Assembly: GCF_005080765.1 (NCBI RefSeq)
Contig: NZ_CP033012.1
Span: forward strand, 186,001-250,000
Origin: Buchnera aphidicola (Anoecia oenotherae)
GTDB taxonomy: Bacteria; Pseudomonadota; Gammaproteobacteria; Enterobacterales; Enterobacteriaceae
Direction: 5' to 3'
DNA: 64,000 nt
The stretch's first letter is position 1; each line of letters opens with the position of its first letter. The notes below the pieces were generated by a model. It saw only the letters and a program-made list of their open reading frames with translations. It made no database searches and was not told the origin of the DNA. Shown piece by piece: positions 20,392-31,967 of the stretch. Both the position numbers and the translations under genes were made by a program.

Positions 20392-20426
20392 GCTCGTGCA
20401 CGGTGGTTATTATAGTTTGCACGGGC
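20392..20426. terminator. G+C-rich hairpin after lpd, probable terminator
   Basis: GCTCGTGCA at 20392-20400 pairs with TGCACGGGC at 20418-20426 (one G-U pair) around a 17-base loop, 45 bases after the lpd stop and before convergent mtn. It is one of the few G+C-rich patches outside genes. There is no perfect T tract directly after it, so factor-dependent termination or 3'-end stabilisation is also possible. Confidence 0.6.
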
Positions 20427-20522
20427 ATGTAGTTGTTTGTATTTTTATATTTTATATTTTAAATTTTAAATTGAGATATATATTATTCATTGTGATAGTT
20501 TTTAAATTATTTTTTTACAGTA

Positions 20523-21229
20523 TTATGTGATTTTTCTTATATTTTTAAGCATACTTAAAACTAATTTAGAGTAGTTTTTTATAGATTTTTTTCTATTTTT
20601 ATAATAATTAAGTACAGAGTTTTTATTTGAAAGATCAGAAATGCTACGGATAGATATGAAAGGTGTTTGAAAAAAAAAACATACTTGAGCTATAGAAGCT
20701 GATTCCATATCTATTGATAAGGGTTTCTTTTCTACATTTTGAATTTTAATTTTTTTAGTATTTGTAATGAAAGAATCTCCGCTGATCATGTTTCCAATAA
20801 AATAGATTATTTTTAATATTTTTGAACAATTTTGAGCTAGTTGAATAAATGGATAATATGCATGAAATATTTGTGGACATCCTGCTATTTGGTTATTTTT
20901 ATATCCAAATGATTCTAAATTAACATCATGGTATTGAACAGAATTAGAAATAATAACATCGCCTATATTTAATTTTTCGTTAAATCTTCCACATGATCCA
21001 ATATTAATGATTCCATTGACCAAATAATTTTTTATAAGCAAAGTAGTTATTATACTAGAAAAAACTTTTCCAATTCCTGATTTAACTAGAATAATATGTG
21101 TATTGCATATATATCCATCGTAAAAATTATGATTATTTATAGTTTTTTTCTTATACAGTTGCATTTTTTTTTTATAATTTTTATTTCTTTATCTGTCGCG
21201 CCAATAATTCCAATTTTTATTTTTTTCAT
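20523..21229 (-). CDS. mtn: 5'-methylthioadenosine/S-adenosylhomocysteine nucleosidase, split by an A-tract frameshift
   Basis: Hydrolyses methylthioadenosine and S-adenosylhomocysteine to adenine and a thioribosyl product. The uninterrupted frame from 21164 lacks the first 22 residues of the family. These are found in another frame from the ATG at 21229: MKKIKIGIIGATDKEIKII, aligned with the E. coli N-terminus including catalytic Glu12. The two frames meet in a run of 10 A (21164-21173 on the coding strand). One added A restores a 235-residue protein whose spacing to KSGIGKV matches E. coli exactly. Glu174 (IDMESAS) and Asp197 (SISDLS) are also kept. It is thus either a sequencing or assembly slip, a recent frameshift, or a gene read through polymerase slippage. 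Confidence 0.85.
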
Positions 21230-21296
21230 AATTTTTAAAACGTTTTTATCATGTAATAAAGTTAAAGTAAGTTCTATTTTGTAGATTATGTATTTT

Positions 21297-21632
21297 TTAT
21301 GCGCTAAAAGATTCTCCGCAACTACAGGTTTGTTTTGCGTTCGGATTTTTAATAGAAAACATGGATCCTGAAAAATCTTCTAAGTAATCGATAGTTCCAC
21401 CGTGGATATATTGTATACTAATAGGATCTATAACAAAAGAAATTCCTGAATTTTTAATAACAGTATCATGTTTATGAACTTTTTCATCGATTTTGAAATT
21501 GTATTTAAACCCATTGCATCCTCCTCCAGTAATGTAAATTCTTAAATTTAAATTTTTATTTAACAAAATTTTCTTTGTTTTTTTTATAGCAGATTGAGTA
21601 ATATTTATATAGTAATTATTTTTATTTTTCAT
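21297..21632 (-). CDS. erpA: Iron-sulfur cluster insertion protein ErpA
   Basis: A-type Fe-S carrier that delivers clusters to apo-enzymes. The three ligand cysteines are visible: the first in GGGCNGFKY near residue 39, the other two in CSCGESF near the C-terminus. 111 residues against 114 in E. coli. The conserved segment between ([20 protein letters not shown]) fits ErpA rather than IscA. It lies between mtn and ftsZ on the same strand. Intact. Confidence 0.93.
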   Translation of the reverse strand: MKNKNNYYINITQSAIKKTKKILLNKNLNLRIYITGGGCNGFKYNFKIDEKVHKHDTVIKNSGISFVIDPISIQYIHGGTIDYLEDFSGSMFSIKNPNAKQTCSCGESFSA

Positions 21633-21755
21633 ATTGTATAAATCTAAAAATTATAGAGTATATTATTCGACATAATATGAGTGTGTTAGTTAGTTAAACA
21701 ATTATTTGTTTTATTAAGTATTTTTTAATATTTAAAGTTCTTTTTATTATAAAAA

Positions 21756-22907
21756 TTATTTTTTTCTAAGAAAAGAAGGAATATCTAGATAGTTTTGAGT
21801 TTTTTTATTATCTTGTTTTTGATTATTGAATTTGTTTTTTTCATTATTTTTGATTTCTTTAGAAAAATTTTTTCTAGTAATATTTTGGTACCTGTAATCA
21901 GAAGATAATTCTTTAGACGATATGTTTTGAATGGAAGGGAAGTCGTCGTATCTTTCATTTCCAATACCAGTAGCTACCACTGTTACTCTTAGAGATTCAT
22001 TCATATCAGGGTCGAGAGAAGTTCCAATAACTATAGTTGCGTTATCAGAAGAAAATGATCTAATAGTATTACCTACAGTTTCGAATTCATCTAATCGTAA
22101 GTCAAACCCGGCGGTTATATTTACTAATACTCCTTTTGCTCCTGATAAATCAATATCTTCTAATAATGGACTAGAAATTGCTATTTCTGCTGCTTCTTCA
22201 GCTCTATTTTCACCTTCTGCTATTCCACTTCCCATCATTGCATGTCCCATTTCGGACATAACTGTTCTAACATCAGCGAAATCAACGTTCATTAAACCAG
22301 GTTTTGTGATTAGTTCAGCTATTCCTTGTACTGCTCCTTTAAGTACATTATTAGCTGCACTAAAAGCATCTAGCAAAGAAATTCCTCTACTAAGAACTTT
22401 TAATAGCTTATCATTAGGTATTGTTATAAGAGAATCTACATGTTTAGATAAATCTACTATTCCTTGATCTGCAAAAATCATTCTTTTTTTTCCTTCGAAT
22501 GAAAAAGGTTTTGTTACTACAGCTACTGTTAAAATATTTAAATCTTTTGCAATTTCAGCAACTACTGGAGCTGCTCCTGTTCCTGTTCCTCCTCCCATTC
22601 CTGCTGCTATAAAAACCATATCAGATCCTTCTAATGCTGATTTTAGAGCTTCTTTATCTTCTTCTGCAGAATTTTTTCCTATTTCAGGATTAGATCCAGC
22701 GCCTAATCCTTTAGTAGTATTATTTCCAATTTGAATTGTTTGACATATTTCAATTTTTTTTAGTGCTTGAGCATCTGTGTTTATAGCAAAAAAATCTACT
22801 CCTTCTATTTTTTCACGAACCATATGTTCAACAGCATTACCTCCACCTCCTCCTACACCAATGACTTTTATAACGGCATCGTTAATTAGTTGAGTTTGTT
22901 CAAACAT
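21756..22907 (-). CDS. ftsZ: Cell division protein FtsZ
   Basis: Tubulin-like GTPase that forms the division ring. The frame is open to 22964, but the ATG at 22907 aligns with the E. coli start (MFE...NDAVIKV) and follows an AAGGA site, giving 383 residues, as in E. coli. The GTP signature [14 protein letters not shown] is near residue 104, and the T7 loop includes [15 protein letters not shown]. The C-terminal peptide [11 protein letters not shown] that binds FtsA and ZipA is retained after a short Lys/Asn-rich linker. It lies 35 bases downstream of ftsA. Confidence 0.97.
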   Translation of the reverse strand: MFEQTQLINDAVIKVIGVGGGGGNAVEHMVREKIEGVDFFAINTDAQALKKIEICQTIQIGNNTTKGLGAGSNPEIGKNSAEEDKEALKSALEGSDMVFIAAGMGGGTGTGAAPVVAEIAKDLNILTVAVVTKPFSFEGKKRMIFADQGIVDLSKHVDSLITIPNDKLLKVLSRGISLLDAFSAANNVLKGAVQGIAELITKPGLMNVDFADVRTVMSEMGHAMMGSGIAEGENRAEEAAEIAISSPLLEDIDLSGAKGVLVNITAGFDLRLDEFETVGNTIRSFSSDNATIVIGTSLDPDMNESLRVTVVATGIGNERYDDFPSIQNISSKELSSDYRYQNITRKNFSKEIKNNEKNKFNNQKQDNKKTQNYLDIPSFLRKK

Positions 22908-22942
22908 TTTTTTTTTCCTTTCAGTGAATTGATATATATATA

Positions 22943-24196
22943 TTAGAATTCTTTGTATAACCAATTATATATTTTTTTGAAGTATCTATTTAACAGTGTA
23001 TTATTTTGACCAGTATTTTTATTCTGTTTAAATTTTTTTTTTCCATAGTGTAAAAGTCCTACAGCAGTAGAATACTTTGGTGTAGAAATAATGGATTTTT
23101 CATTATTGGTATTCAGTGGAGATCCAATTCTTATTTTTTTATTAAACACATTATAAGAACATGTTGTTAAAGATTTTATTTGAGATCCGTTTCCAGTTAT
23201 AACTATTCCTGATTTTAGTTCAGCAGAATGATTTTTATTTTTTAATTTTTTTTCTACTATTTCTATTTCTAGTTGTACTAAACTAAGTAGTTCTATATAT
23301 CTTGCTTCGATTACTTCTGTTAATTTTTCTATTGTGATATGGGGAAATACATTACCTTGAGTATCTAATATTTTTAGGTTTTTATTTTTCGGTATTTTAG
23401 ATAAATCCGCATGTCCATATTTTATTTTAATATGTTCTGCTTCAGGAATAGAAATAGAAAAAGCATAAGATATATCGTTAGTTACCATATTTCCAGCATA
23501 TGGAATAACCTTACTATAATATAAATATCCGTATATATATATAGTGATATCTATAGTTCCCGCTCCTATATCAAGCATGCATACTCCTAGATTTTTTTCT
23601 TCAGCTGTAAGTACAGCATTTCCAGAAGCTATTCCGGAAAATATAAATTTATCTATTGTAATTCCATTTTTTTTTGTAGCATGTTGAATGTTTTCTAGTA
23701 TATTATTATGACATGTAATGATATGTACATTTGCTTCCATCCTTTTTCCACATAAACCTATTGGATTTTTTATTCCAATTTGTTGATCTATAGCATATTC
23801 TTGCGGAATAATATGTATTATTTGATAATCGTCATTAATCTTAATAGAACTAGCTGTATGAATGATATGATTAATGTCAGTTTCATTTACTTTATTTTTA
23901 GAAATTGGGATGATTCCTATTTCATTTTTAGAACCTATATATTTATTAGATAGAGTTACATATGCGGATTTTATCTTGCATTTAGAAATAAATTCTGCTT
24001 GGAATAATGCTTTTTTCAAACAATTAGTTACTGATTTTAAATTGTTTATAAATCCTTTTTCGATTCCTTTAGATTTAGATTCTCCTATTCCAATAATATT
24101 TATACCTTTTTCAGATATTTCTCCAATAACAACTGATATTTTCATAGTACCAACATCTAATCCAACTATTAGTTGTTTTTTTTGTGTATCGATCAT
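22943..24196 (-). CDS. ftsA: Cell division protein FtsA
   Basis: Actin-like protein that tethers FtsZ to the inner membrane. The N-terminal nucleotide-binding motif [16 protein letters not shown] is near residue 10, [13 protein letters not shown] near 205, and VITGNGSQI near 333. The C-terminal amphipathic membrane helix is kept ([13 protein letters not shown]). 417 residues against 420 in E. coli. It sits directly upstream of ftsZ, as usual, but ftsQ, ddlB and the mur genes that normally precede it are gone. Confidence 0.96.
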   Translation of the reverse strand: MIDTQKKQLIVGLDVGTMKISVVIGEISEKGINIIGIGESKSKGIEKGFINNLKSVTNCLKKALFQAEFISKCKIKSAYVTLSNKYIGSKNEIGIIPISKNKVNETDINHIIHTASSIKINDDYQIIHIIPQEYAIDQQIGIKNPIGLCGKRMEANVHIITCHNNILENIQHATKKNGITIDKFIFSGIASGNAVLTAEEKNLGVCMLDIGAGTIDITIYIYGYLYYSKVIPYAGNMVTNDISYAFSISIPEAEHIKIKYGHADLSKIPKNKNLKILDTQGNVFPHITIEKLTEVIEARYIELLSLVQLEIEIVEKKLKNKNHSAELKSGIVITGNGSQIKSLTTCSYNVFNKKIRIGSPLNTNNEKSIISTPKYSTAVGLLHYGKKKFKQNKNTGQNNTLLNRYFKKIYNWLYKEF

Positions 24197-26572
24197 TCTT
24201 TTAGTCCATACTGTAAATAAATACTGTGATAATATATTTTATTAGATAATTTAAAAAGTTAAATGTTTATGGTATTAATATATGTTAAGTAATAAATACA
24301 TCATATTATAGATTATTTAATGTATAAATATGCTTTTTATAAAAGATTATTTTGATTTTAAAAATAGAAATAATTAAATATTTTTTTAATTTAATTTAAT
24401 TATTAATTAACAATAGATAGAGTTATTTAAATAAAATAATATATATGATATATATATATTTATACTTTAAACATAAAATTTGTAAGATAAATGTAAATAT
24501 TTATCATATTAAATGGTTTTTATGTGAACTATTAAGTAAAATATTATGAAAATTTTTTAGTTAGATATGTTTTATAAAAAATTTTTTAAAAAATTTTAAA
24601 TTTTAAATAATTGATTAGTATACACGTAATTTGATGAATAAATTCATTTATGTTTATTTAAGAAATATATGTGAATGACTATATGTTATATAATGAATTT
24701 TTATTTCTATAAAAAATAAACATTATAGAAAATTTTATTTTGAAAAAATATTTTTAATATTGTATATATAAATTATATTTAGTTTTTAAATTTAAATAAG
24801 AACGATGGGTATAAATGTTTATATTTATAAAAAATATAATCAAATTATTGATATTTAAGCAGTATATTACAGGCAGACGATTTATATTTTTATATGAAAA
24901 TTAATTTTAAAAAAAATATTTTTAATGTAAAGTTACTTAAATTAATTCTAATTTAATTAGATAAGATTTTGTTATCAATTGTAATGTTATTTTAATTTAT
25001 ATAGGAACTTATATAAAACGTAGTAATGTTATTAAGGATTATTTTTTAAAAATTAATTAATATTAATTTTTTATATTTTAAATATTCTTATAAAAATAAT
25101 ATGAATTTAGTTTTATTTTTATAAAAATATATGCAATATTTGTTTATTAAATATTTGAGTTAGACTGTAATAGAGTTTTTTCAATAGATATTGATATAAA
25201 GTATATAATATTATTATATATATTAATGTTTTTAATAGATTTTATATGTTAATTTTTAATTATATAAAAAATTTTTTCTTTTATTTTTTGTAGTTTGATT
25301 TAGTTTATCGAATATAGAAATATAATTATATTTAATTGTATTAGAATTATAAGATTAATATTATTGAATAGTTAGTATTTATTAAAAAATTTATATTAAA
25401 TTTTTAATTAAATACATGTGTATTTTATTGATTTTAATATATTTATATGTATGTATATACATAAATTTTTTGTCAAGATATGTACATAGATTTTTTTTAT
25501 AAGAATCAATTTACTTGTGATTGAATTGAGATATTTTTCATTAATAGTTATTTGTTTTTAAAACATAGGAATAGATAGATTTTTTTAATATTTATAATTT
25601 TTAATTTTAAATATTGATAATAAATATTATTTTAGACATTAGTATTACTATTTTATTTTTAAAAAAATACTAAATTTTTTACAATTGGAATTAACAGTGT
25701 ATTAATGAAAAAAAATTTATAGAACAAATTTTGAACTCTAAATTTTTATACATATTCTAAAATAAACAAGAATAGATTTATTAAAATAATAAATTATATA
25801 TTAAATATATTTCAGTAAAATGGTTAGATAGTGTTTTTTTTATAATAATTAAGATTGTATTAATTTTTAATAAATATTTAACAACTTTTAAAAATTTTAA
25901 ATTATAATGCTTTTATTTACATAAATATTGTATGTATATATATATATAATGTATTTAAGTATGAACATTGGTATTTTTAAAATTTTAATAGATCTAGAAA
26001 TGTACATTTTATAATAATTAGTATATTAAATTTTTTTTTTAAAAGTAAAAAGCGCCTATGTATTAATTAAATACAAATAGTATTTATATTATGTTTAATT
26101 TTTAATCAAAAATAATTTTAACTAATAGTTCTGTTATATATATGTTTGTTTTATTAATAATATGATAAATAGTTTTACAGATGTACATATATTAAGTTTT
26201 AATTTTATTAAAGTTGAATATTTATTGAATAGTATTTTCATTTGTAGTAGAACTACAAGTATCTAAAATAGAAAATAAAAAATTTATGGTTTAATATGTA
26301 CTTTTCATGTGCATTTTGTTAATTATAGTAATTTTTTTAACAATTGATTTTTATTAGTGAATATATATATAAATGTGTATAAGTTTATTAATAAGAATTA
26401 TTTTTATATTTTGTACATGTTATATGTATATATATATTGATAGCAGTTTTATTAAATTTAGTTTTTATTTAGATTAAGGATTATTTTTTTGCATTAAATT
26501 AAAATAATTTATCTAATAGATAATGTTAATGATTATTTATATAGTTTATATATTATTAGTAGCATAGTTTAA
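24197..26572. other. Long gene-free region in the eroded dcw cluster
   Basis: Nearly 2.4 kb of extremely AT-rich DNA between ftsA and the ftsW relic. In E. coli this interval holds murG, murC, ddlB and ftsQ. I see no open frame of useful length, no tRNA-like T-arm and no recognisable protein remnant on either strand. The loss is therefore old for these genes. Short G+C-containing patches (near 24870 and 26050) are the only local deviations. Confidence 0.6.
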
Positions 26573-27708
26573 TTAAAATTTATAAAAAGCTTGACGTATA
26601 TTTTTTTTTGTTTCAAAATCAATTTTTATGATAATTAATATTGCTATCCAAATAGTAATAAAGTTAGCTTTGCCATAAATTAAAAATGGAAGTGTTGGTA
26701 TTGGTATTATATTTTGTTGGGTAGTATTGAACATATTAATTATTGTTTGAGTTAAAAACCAAATAGAACAAGATAATGAAAAAAATCCAGAGAAGTTATT
26801 ATTTTTTTTAAGAGATTTTTCTCCAATTTTTGTTATGTATGTAATCATAAAAATAATAATAAAAATTAAATAAAAAAAATAAAAAAAGCTCAATTTTTTG
26901 GAGATTATAATGAAAGTAGAGTATAGATTAGTATTTTTTAGAAAGTAATATTTATTAGTAAAATTATTAATTGTGTTATATGTTAGATTTTTATATTTAT
27001 AGTTTAATATAAATTCAATAATTTGCATATTAGATGCAATTGTTATGAATAATACTTTTATAGTTAAAAATATGGTTTTTATGTAGTATTTTTTTATAAA
27101 CTTGTGATTTAAAAATAATATTAATGTTGAAGGAAGTATAGCTAAAAAAAACATTTTTTTTCTTTTATTAGTTAAGCATATTAAATATATGGTTGTAATA
27201 AAAAGAATAAAAGCATTGTTTACATCTTTTTCAAAAATAAAAAAACTACATAATATCATTAATATAATTATCAGTTTGAGTATATTCCAAACATTTTTTT
27301 TTTTGTTAGTTTTCTAGAACAATAACTAGAAATATAGATAAGAAAAAATAATTTTATTAATTCTGGTATTTGAAAAAATAAATTATTATATTTATTAATT
27401 ATTTGTAATGTATATTGAAAATTTTTCAGAGAAATTATTAAAAAGAGTGTTATAAAAATTATTTGAAGTATAATTGTGTTGTTTTTTTTCCAAAAAGAAA
27501 GAGGAAGATATACTATGGTATAAGTTATTATGGATAGTATTATTAAATAAAAAAAATTATTATGTATTAACAATACTGATTGAGACAGTATGTTTTCTTT
27601 CTTTATCGTATTTGGAATAGAAAATAATATAGTATATAAAATTAAGTTTATTAGAATAATAAACCATCTAAATAGAGATTCATATGATTTTATAGAAAAA
27701 GTATACAT
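26573..27708 (-). pseudogene. ftsW: ftsW relic: lipid II polymerase/division protein in two frames
   Basis: FtsW polymerises lipid II into septal peptidoglycan with its partner FtsI. Two hydrophobic frames (27708-27271 and 27259-26573) together align with E. coli FtsW over most of its length. In the first, YESLFRWF aligns with YDRTLLWL and FQIPELIKLFFLIYISSY with RIQPAELTKLSLFCYIANY. In the second, NNFSGFFSLSCSIWFLTQ aligns with HRFSGFLACSIGIWFSFQ, and KIDFETKKNIRQAF matches the C-terminus. They meet in an 11-A tract (27294-27304); one extra A joins them into about 378 residues. Conserved motifs have decayed: KGASRW is absent, QPDLGT reads EKDVNN, and the Asp-containing loop before IGEELG is lost. 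With the mur genes and ftsI also missing here, it is probably nonfunctional. Confidence 0.75.
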
Positions 27709-28635
27709 TTTTTTTCACTATTTTTATTGTTGAATAATATATTAAATTAACAATTTAATTAGTTTTATTCAGGATATGAATGAATTTTATTTATAAAAAT
27801 TTATTTATATAACAATATTAGTAGAATAGAAAAATAATATATAAAAAATTTTATTATTTTTATATTTTCTAAATAGAATAAATAATGAGATGTTTATTTT
27901 AACTATTCTAGAGTATATATAGAATATATATGTCATTAATTTTTAATTTAAAAAAATAATTTAATCTTTATTAAAATTAATTATTTTTTATATAATAAAT
28001 TTATAAATTCTTTTAATTTTATTAAATTTAATTTGATTAAATCAGGTTACATAATATTTAATTTAATATGTATTAAACATATTAAATGTAATTGTAGATA
28101 TAATTTATTATACGATGTTCCTTAAAATTTTTTTTTTAATATATAAAAGTTTGTTTATTATTAAAAATAATAAGATATATTAACTTTAGTATTTAAAAAT
28201 AATCTAATTTTTAAAGAAAATGTAATTTATATTTAATAATTTAAGCAACAAAATAAAAATTTATATAGTTAGAAATTATAAATAGTTGTAATTTTTAGTA
28301 AATATTTATAAAAATTTAACATTTATTTTTTTACATAGTAAAATTTATAATAAATAAAGTTTGTTGATTTTACAATATAAAAAATGTAATTTAAACGTAG
28401 ATATGGTATTTTAGTTTTTTTTTTTAATTATTATTTTTAATTAATTATTTATGTATAGCAAATAATTATTGCTAGATTGTGTTATTTATACATATAGAAA
28501 TATTTTTAATATTATTAATTTAAAATTAAAAATGAATTTTATCTGTATTATTTGGTATGTTAAATAACTATAGCTTATAGTATGAATTTTATATATGCAT
28601 ACGTAGTATTTTATAGATATATAAGTATCTCTTTG
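27709..28635. other. Gene-free region between ftsW relic and rsmH
   Basis: About 930 bases where E. coli has murD, mraY, murF, murE, ftsI and ftsL. No supported coding region, RNA or recognisable remnant is seen on either strand; base composition is almost pure A/T. Confidence 0.6.
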
Positions 28636-29583
28636 TTAAATCAATTCAGCTGTTCTAATAACAGCACTTCTAGATCTTGGATTTAAAATAATTTGGTGTT
28701 TATTAGGCATTTTTTTTGAAATTAATTTTAATTTTATTGAATTAGATAAAAAAATTTCTTTTTCTGTAATAGGAATACCTTTTGGAATGAAATTTTTTTT
28801 ACTATATTTGTTAAAAAATTTTTTTACAATTCTGTCTTCTAAAGAATGGAAACTGATTACAACAATGCGACCTTTTGGAGCTAAAATTTTTAATGATTGT
28901 TGTAATGCGATTTTTATTTCTTCTATTTCTTTATTTATTTTTATTCGAATAGCTTGAAAACTTCTAGTAGCTGGATGTTTAAATTTTCTTATTTTTTTAG
29001 GTATTATTTTAGTAATCAAATCAGCTAGTTGTTTCGTAGTTACAATAGGTTGTATGGAATTTTGTTTTTTTATTGCATAAGATATTTTTTTTGCGTAACG
29101 TTCTTCTCCATATTCCCGTAGTACTTTTTCTATTTTTTCTTGTTTAGATGTTAATAACCATTGTGATGCCGAAATTCCTTTTTTTGGATTCATTCGCATA
29201 TCGAGAGGACCATCTTTCATAAATGAAAATCCTCGTTTAGAAGAAGTAATTTGAGGAGTAGATACGCCTAAATCAAATAGTATTCCATTTGTTTTTTTTA
29301 AAATATTATTTTTTTTTGAAAAGTTAAAAATATTTGAAAATACATTGTTTTCTATTTTAAATCTTGAATCTGTAATTTTTTTAGAGTAGGAAATAGAATC
29401 AGGATCTGTATCTATAGCAAAAAGCTTCCCCTCAGAACTTAAATTTTTGAGTATTAAAGAAGAATGACCTCCATATCCAAATGTGCTATCGATGTAAATT
29501 CCTTTTTTTTTTATTTTAAGTGATTCAATAGCTTCATTTAGGAATACTGTCGTGTGTAGTGTTTTAAAATGATAGTTGTACAT
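28636..29583 (-). CDS. rsmH: 16S rRNA (cytosine-1402-N4)-methyltransferase RsmH
   Basis: Methylates C1402 in the ribosomal decoding centre using S-adenosylmethionine; formerly MraW. The SAM-binding start YIDSTFGYGGHSSLIL is near residue 30. FDLGVSTPQ, GFSFMKDGPLDMRM and the C-terminal VVISFHSLEDRIVKKF are diagnostic. 315 residues against 313 in E. coli. It is the sole clearly intact survivor at this end of the dcw cluster, presumably because its role is ribosomal. Confidence 0.95.
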   Translation of the reverse strand: MYNYHFKTLHTTVFLNEAIESLKIKKKGIYIDSTFGYGGHSSLILKNLSSEGKLFAIDTDPDSISYSKKITDSRFKIENNVFSNIFNFSKKNNILKKTNGILFDLGVSTPQITSSKRGFSFMKDGPLDMRMNPKKGISASQWLLTSKQEKIEKVLREYGEERYAKKISYAIKKQNSIQPIVTTKQLADLITKIIPKKIRKFKHPATRSFQAIRIKINKEIEEIKIALQQSLKILAPKGRIVVISFHSLEDRIVKKFFNKYSKKNFIPKGIPITEKEIFLSNSIKLKLISKKMPNKHQIILNPRSRSAVIRTAELI

Positions 29584-29763
29584 ATTTTTTTATAAAGTAG
29601 AAAATCATTAAAGTAATTAAATTGTTTGTAAAAATAAAATTTTTAATTTAAAAAAATGGTAAAAAAGTAGAGTATCTTTATAAGACATAGATAATCATTA
29701 TTATCGTTTTATATTTATGTATTTATTTAGTATTTTAAATTTATTTATAAAATATAACAATAT

Positions 29764-30240
29764 CTATTTATTATTTATTCCAATAATTCCAGATGTGCAT
29801 ATTTCTAGAATTTTACTGATAATTTCTATTTTTGAAATAAAAGATTTTATTTTTTCAGGTGTTCCAGTTATTTGTATAATATAGTATGAATGAGAAACAT
29901 AAATTATTTCTGCTTTAAAAATTTTACAGTTTTTTTTAATTTCTTCGTTTCTAGAATCAATAATTTTTACTTTTATTAATGATATTTGACGTGATATATG
30001 AGCATTTTCTGATATTTCTATTACGCTTATTATATTAATTAGTTTTTTTAATTGTTTTTGAATTTGTTTTATAGTATTTTCATCTCCTCTAGTTTGAATA
30101 AAAACATTAGATAGAGTAATATCGTTTGTTGTTGATACGTTAATACTATCTATATTGTAGCCTCTTTGAGAAAATAGTCCTACTACACGAGAGAGAGAAC
30201 CTGGTTCGTTTTCTAAGATTAAAGATAAAGTTCGTTTCAT
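29764..30240 (-). CDS. ilvH: Acetolactate synthase III, small regulatory subunit
   Basis: Regulatory partner of IlvI in valine, leucine and isoleucine synthesis. The N-terminal ACT domain begins [20 protein letters not shown], with the Asn and Gly that form the valine-binding site in E. coli IlvH still present, so feedback inhibition may persist. [15 protein letters not shown] follows. 158 residues against 163. The start ATG overlaps the ilvI stop by four bases (ATGA), indicating translational coupling. Confidence 0.95.
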   Translation of the reverse strand: MKRTLSLILENEPGSLSRVVGLFSQRGYNIDSINVSTTNDITLSNVFIQTRGDENTIKQIQKQLKKLINIISVIEISENAHISRQISLIKVKIIDSRNEEIKKNCKIFKAEIIYVSHSYYIIQITGTPEKIKSFISKIEIISKILEICTSGIIGINNK

Positions 30241-31967
30241 TTTTCAGATAGATTTTTCCTTAAAATCATTTCGTTCATAGCTCCCCCTTTTATTTGCATA
30301 GGATATACATGTTCGGAGCTATCAATTATGATGTCTACAAAGACTAGTTTGTTTTTAGATAAATTTTTAAGAGCTAACATTAATTTCTTAGATAGTTCTA
30401 ATGGAGAATTTATTCTAATTCCTACATGTCCGTAAGATTCTGATAGTTTTATAAAGTCTGGTAGAGATTCCATGTAAGAGTGAGAATGTCGTCCAGAGTA
30501 TAGCATGTCTTGCCATTGTTTTACCATACCTAAACATCTATTGTTTAAATTCATAATTAGTATAGGTATATTGTATTGCATAGCAGTAGATAATTCTTGA
30601 ATATTCATTTGAATACTACCGTCTCCTGTAATGCAAATAACAGTTTCTTTTGGAAAAGCTAATTTTACACCTAAAGCTGCTGGAAGTCCAAATCCCATAG
30701 TACCTAAACCTCCGGAATTAATCCAACGTCGAGGTTTTTCAAATAAGTAATATAAAGCTGTAAACATTTGATGTTGACCTACATCTGAGGTAACAAAAGC
30801 TTTTCCTTTTGTTAACTTCCAAATAGTTTGTATAGCTAATTGAGGTTTTATTTTTTTTTCGTTCTTTTCATATTGTAAACTTTTTTTGTCTCTCCATTCT
30901 TTTATTTTTTTCCACCATATAGTGAGTGATTTTTTATCTTTTTTGATTTTTTGATTTTTTAGTAAAGAGTTTATTTCTTTTAAAACATCTTTTGCATTAC
31001 CTAAAATTGGTAATTGAGCTTTTATAATTTTTGAAATAGAAGTTGCATCAATATCAATATGTATAATTTTTGCATTTGGACAATATTTTACAACATCATT
31101 TGTAGTTCTATCATCAAATCGAACTCCAACGGCAAAAATTACGTCTGCATAATGCATTGTCATATTAGCTTCATATGTTCCGTGCATACCTAGCATTCCA
31201 ATGTGTTGTTCATGGGTTCCTGGAAATCCTCCTAAGCCCATAAGTGAAGTAGTTACAGGAATGTTAAGTTTTTCAGCTATATTTCTGATTTCTTGATGAC
31301 TATTAGAAGTTATAATGCCTCCTCCTATGTAAATAACAGGTTTTTTAGCTTGTATTAATAATTCTAAAGCAATTTTTATTTGTTTTTTATTTATATTAAT
31401 TTTAGGATTGTATGATTTAAATTTTATAGTTTTTGGCCAATAATATGGTATTTTATTTTTTGGATTTAGTATGTTTTTAGGTAGGTCTATTACAACGGGG
31501 CCGGGTCTTCCTGTAGAAGCAATCCAGAATGCTTTTTTTATTGTTACCGCTATATTTTCGACAGATTGAACTAGAAAACTATGTTTTACTATAGGCCGGG
31601 ATATTCCAATCATATCGCATTCTTGAAAGGCATCGTATCCTATGAGGTGTAAAGCTACTTGTCCGGAAATAATAACCATAGGTATTGAATCCATAAAAGC
31701 AGTAGCTATTCCAGTAATAGCGTTGGTTGCTCCAGGACCTGATGTCACTAAAACTACTCCTGTTTTTCCAGTAGATCTAGAGTAACCATCTGCCATATGG
31801 GTGGCTCCCTGTTCGTGTCTTACTAAAATATGATTTATTTTTGTTTTACTAGTTTTTAAAGCATCATAAATGTCTAAAACAGCTCCTCCAGGATAACCAA
31901 AAATATATTCTACTTTTTGATCTATTAGAGATTGAATAACTATTTCAGCACCAGATAATAATTTCAT
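30237..31967 (-). CDS. ilvI: Acetolactate synthase III, large catalytic subunit
   Basis: ThDP- and FAD-dependent enzyme that condenses pyruvate with pyruvate or 2-oxobutyrate, the first common step to valine and isoleucine. The activating Glu lies in [16 protein letters not shown] near residue 49. The ThDP motif runs from [12 protein letters not shown] (near residue 435) to NLNNRCLGM. 576 residues against 574 in E. coli. The start follows AGGA. It forms an operon with ilvH. These genes serve the symbiotic supply of branched-chain amino acids. Confidence 0.97.
   Translation of the reverse strand: MKLLSGAEIVIQSLIDQKVEYIFGYPGGAVLDIYDALKTSKTKINHILVRHEQGATHMADGYSRSTGKTGVVLVTSGPGATNAITGIATAFMDSIPMVIISGQVALHLIGYDAFQECDMIGISRPIVKHSFLVQSVENIAVTIKKAFWIASTGRPGPVVIDLPKNILNPKNKIPYYWPKTIKFKSYNPKININKKQIKIALELLIQAKKPVIYIGGGIITSNSHQEIRNIAEKLNIPVTTSLMGLGGFPGTHEQHIGMLGMHGTYEANMTMHYADVIFAVGVRFDDRTTNDVVKYCPNAKIIHIDIDATSISKIIKAQLPILGNAKDVLKEINSLLKNQKIKKDKKSLTIWWKKIKEWRDKKSLQYEKNEKKIKPQLAIQTIWKLTKGKAFVTSDVGQHQMFTALYYLFEKPRRWINSGGLGTMGFGLPAALGVKLAFPKETVICITGDGSIQMNIQELSTAMQYNIPILIMNLNNRCLGMVKQWQDMLYSGRHSHSYMESLPDFIKLSESYGHVGIRINSPLELSKKLMLALKNLSKNKLVFVDIIIDSSEHVYPMQIKGGAMNEMILRKNLSEK

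Noticed and set aside
21931..22467. 178-codon open frame antisense to ftsZ
   Set aside because: It mirrors the conserved ftsZ sequence, has Ser/Ile/Pro-rich low-information content and no family resemblance.
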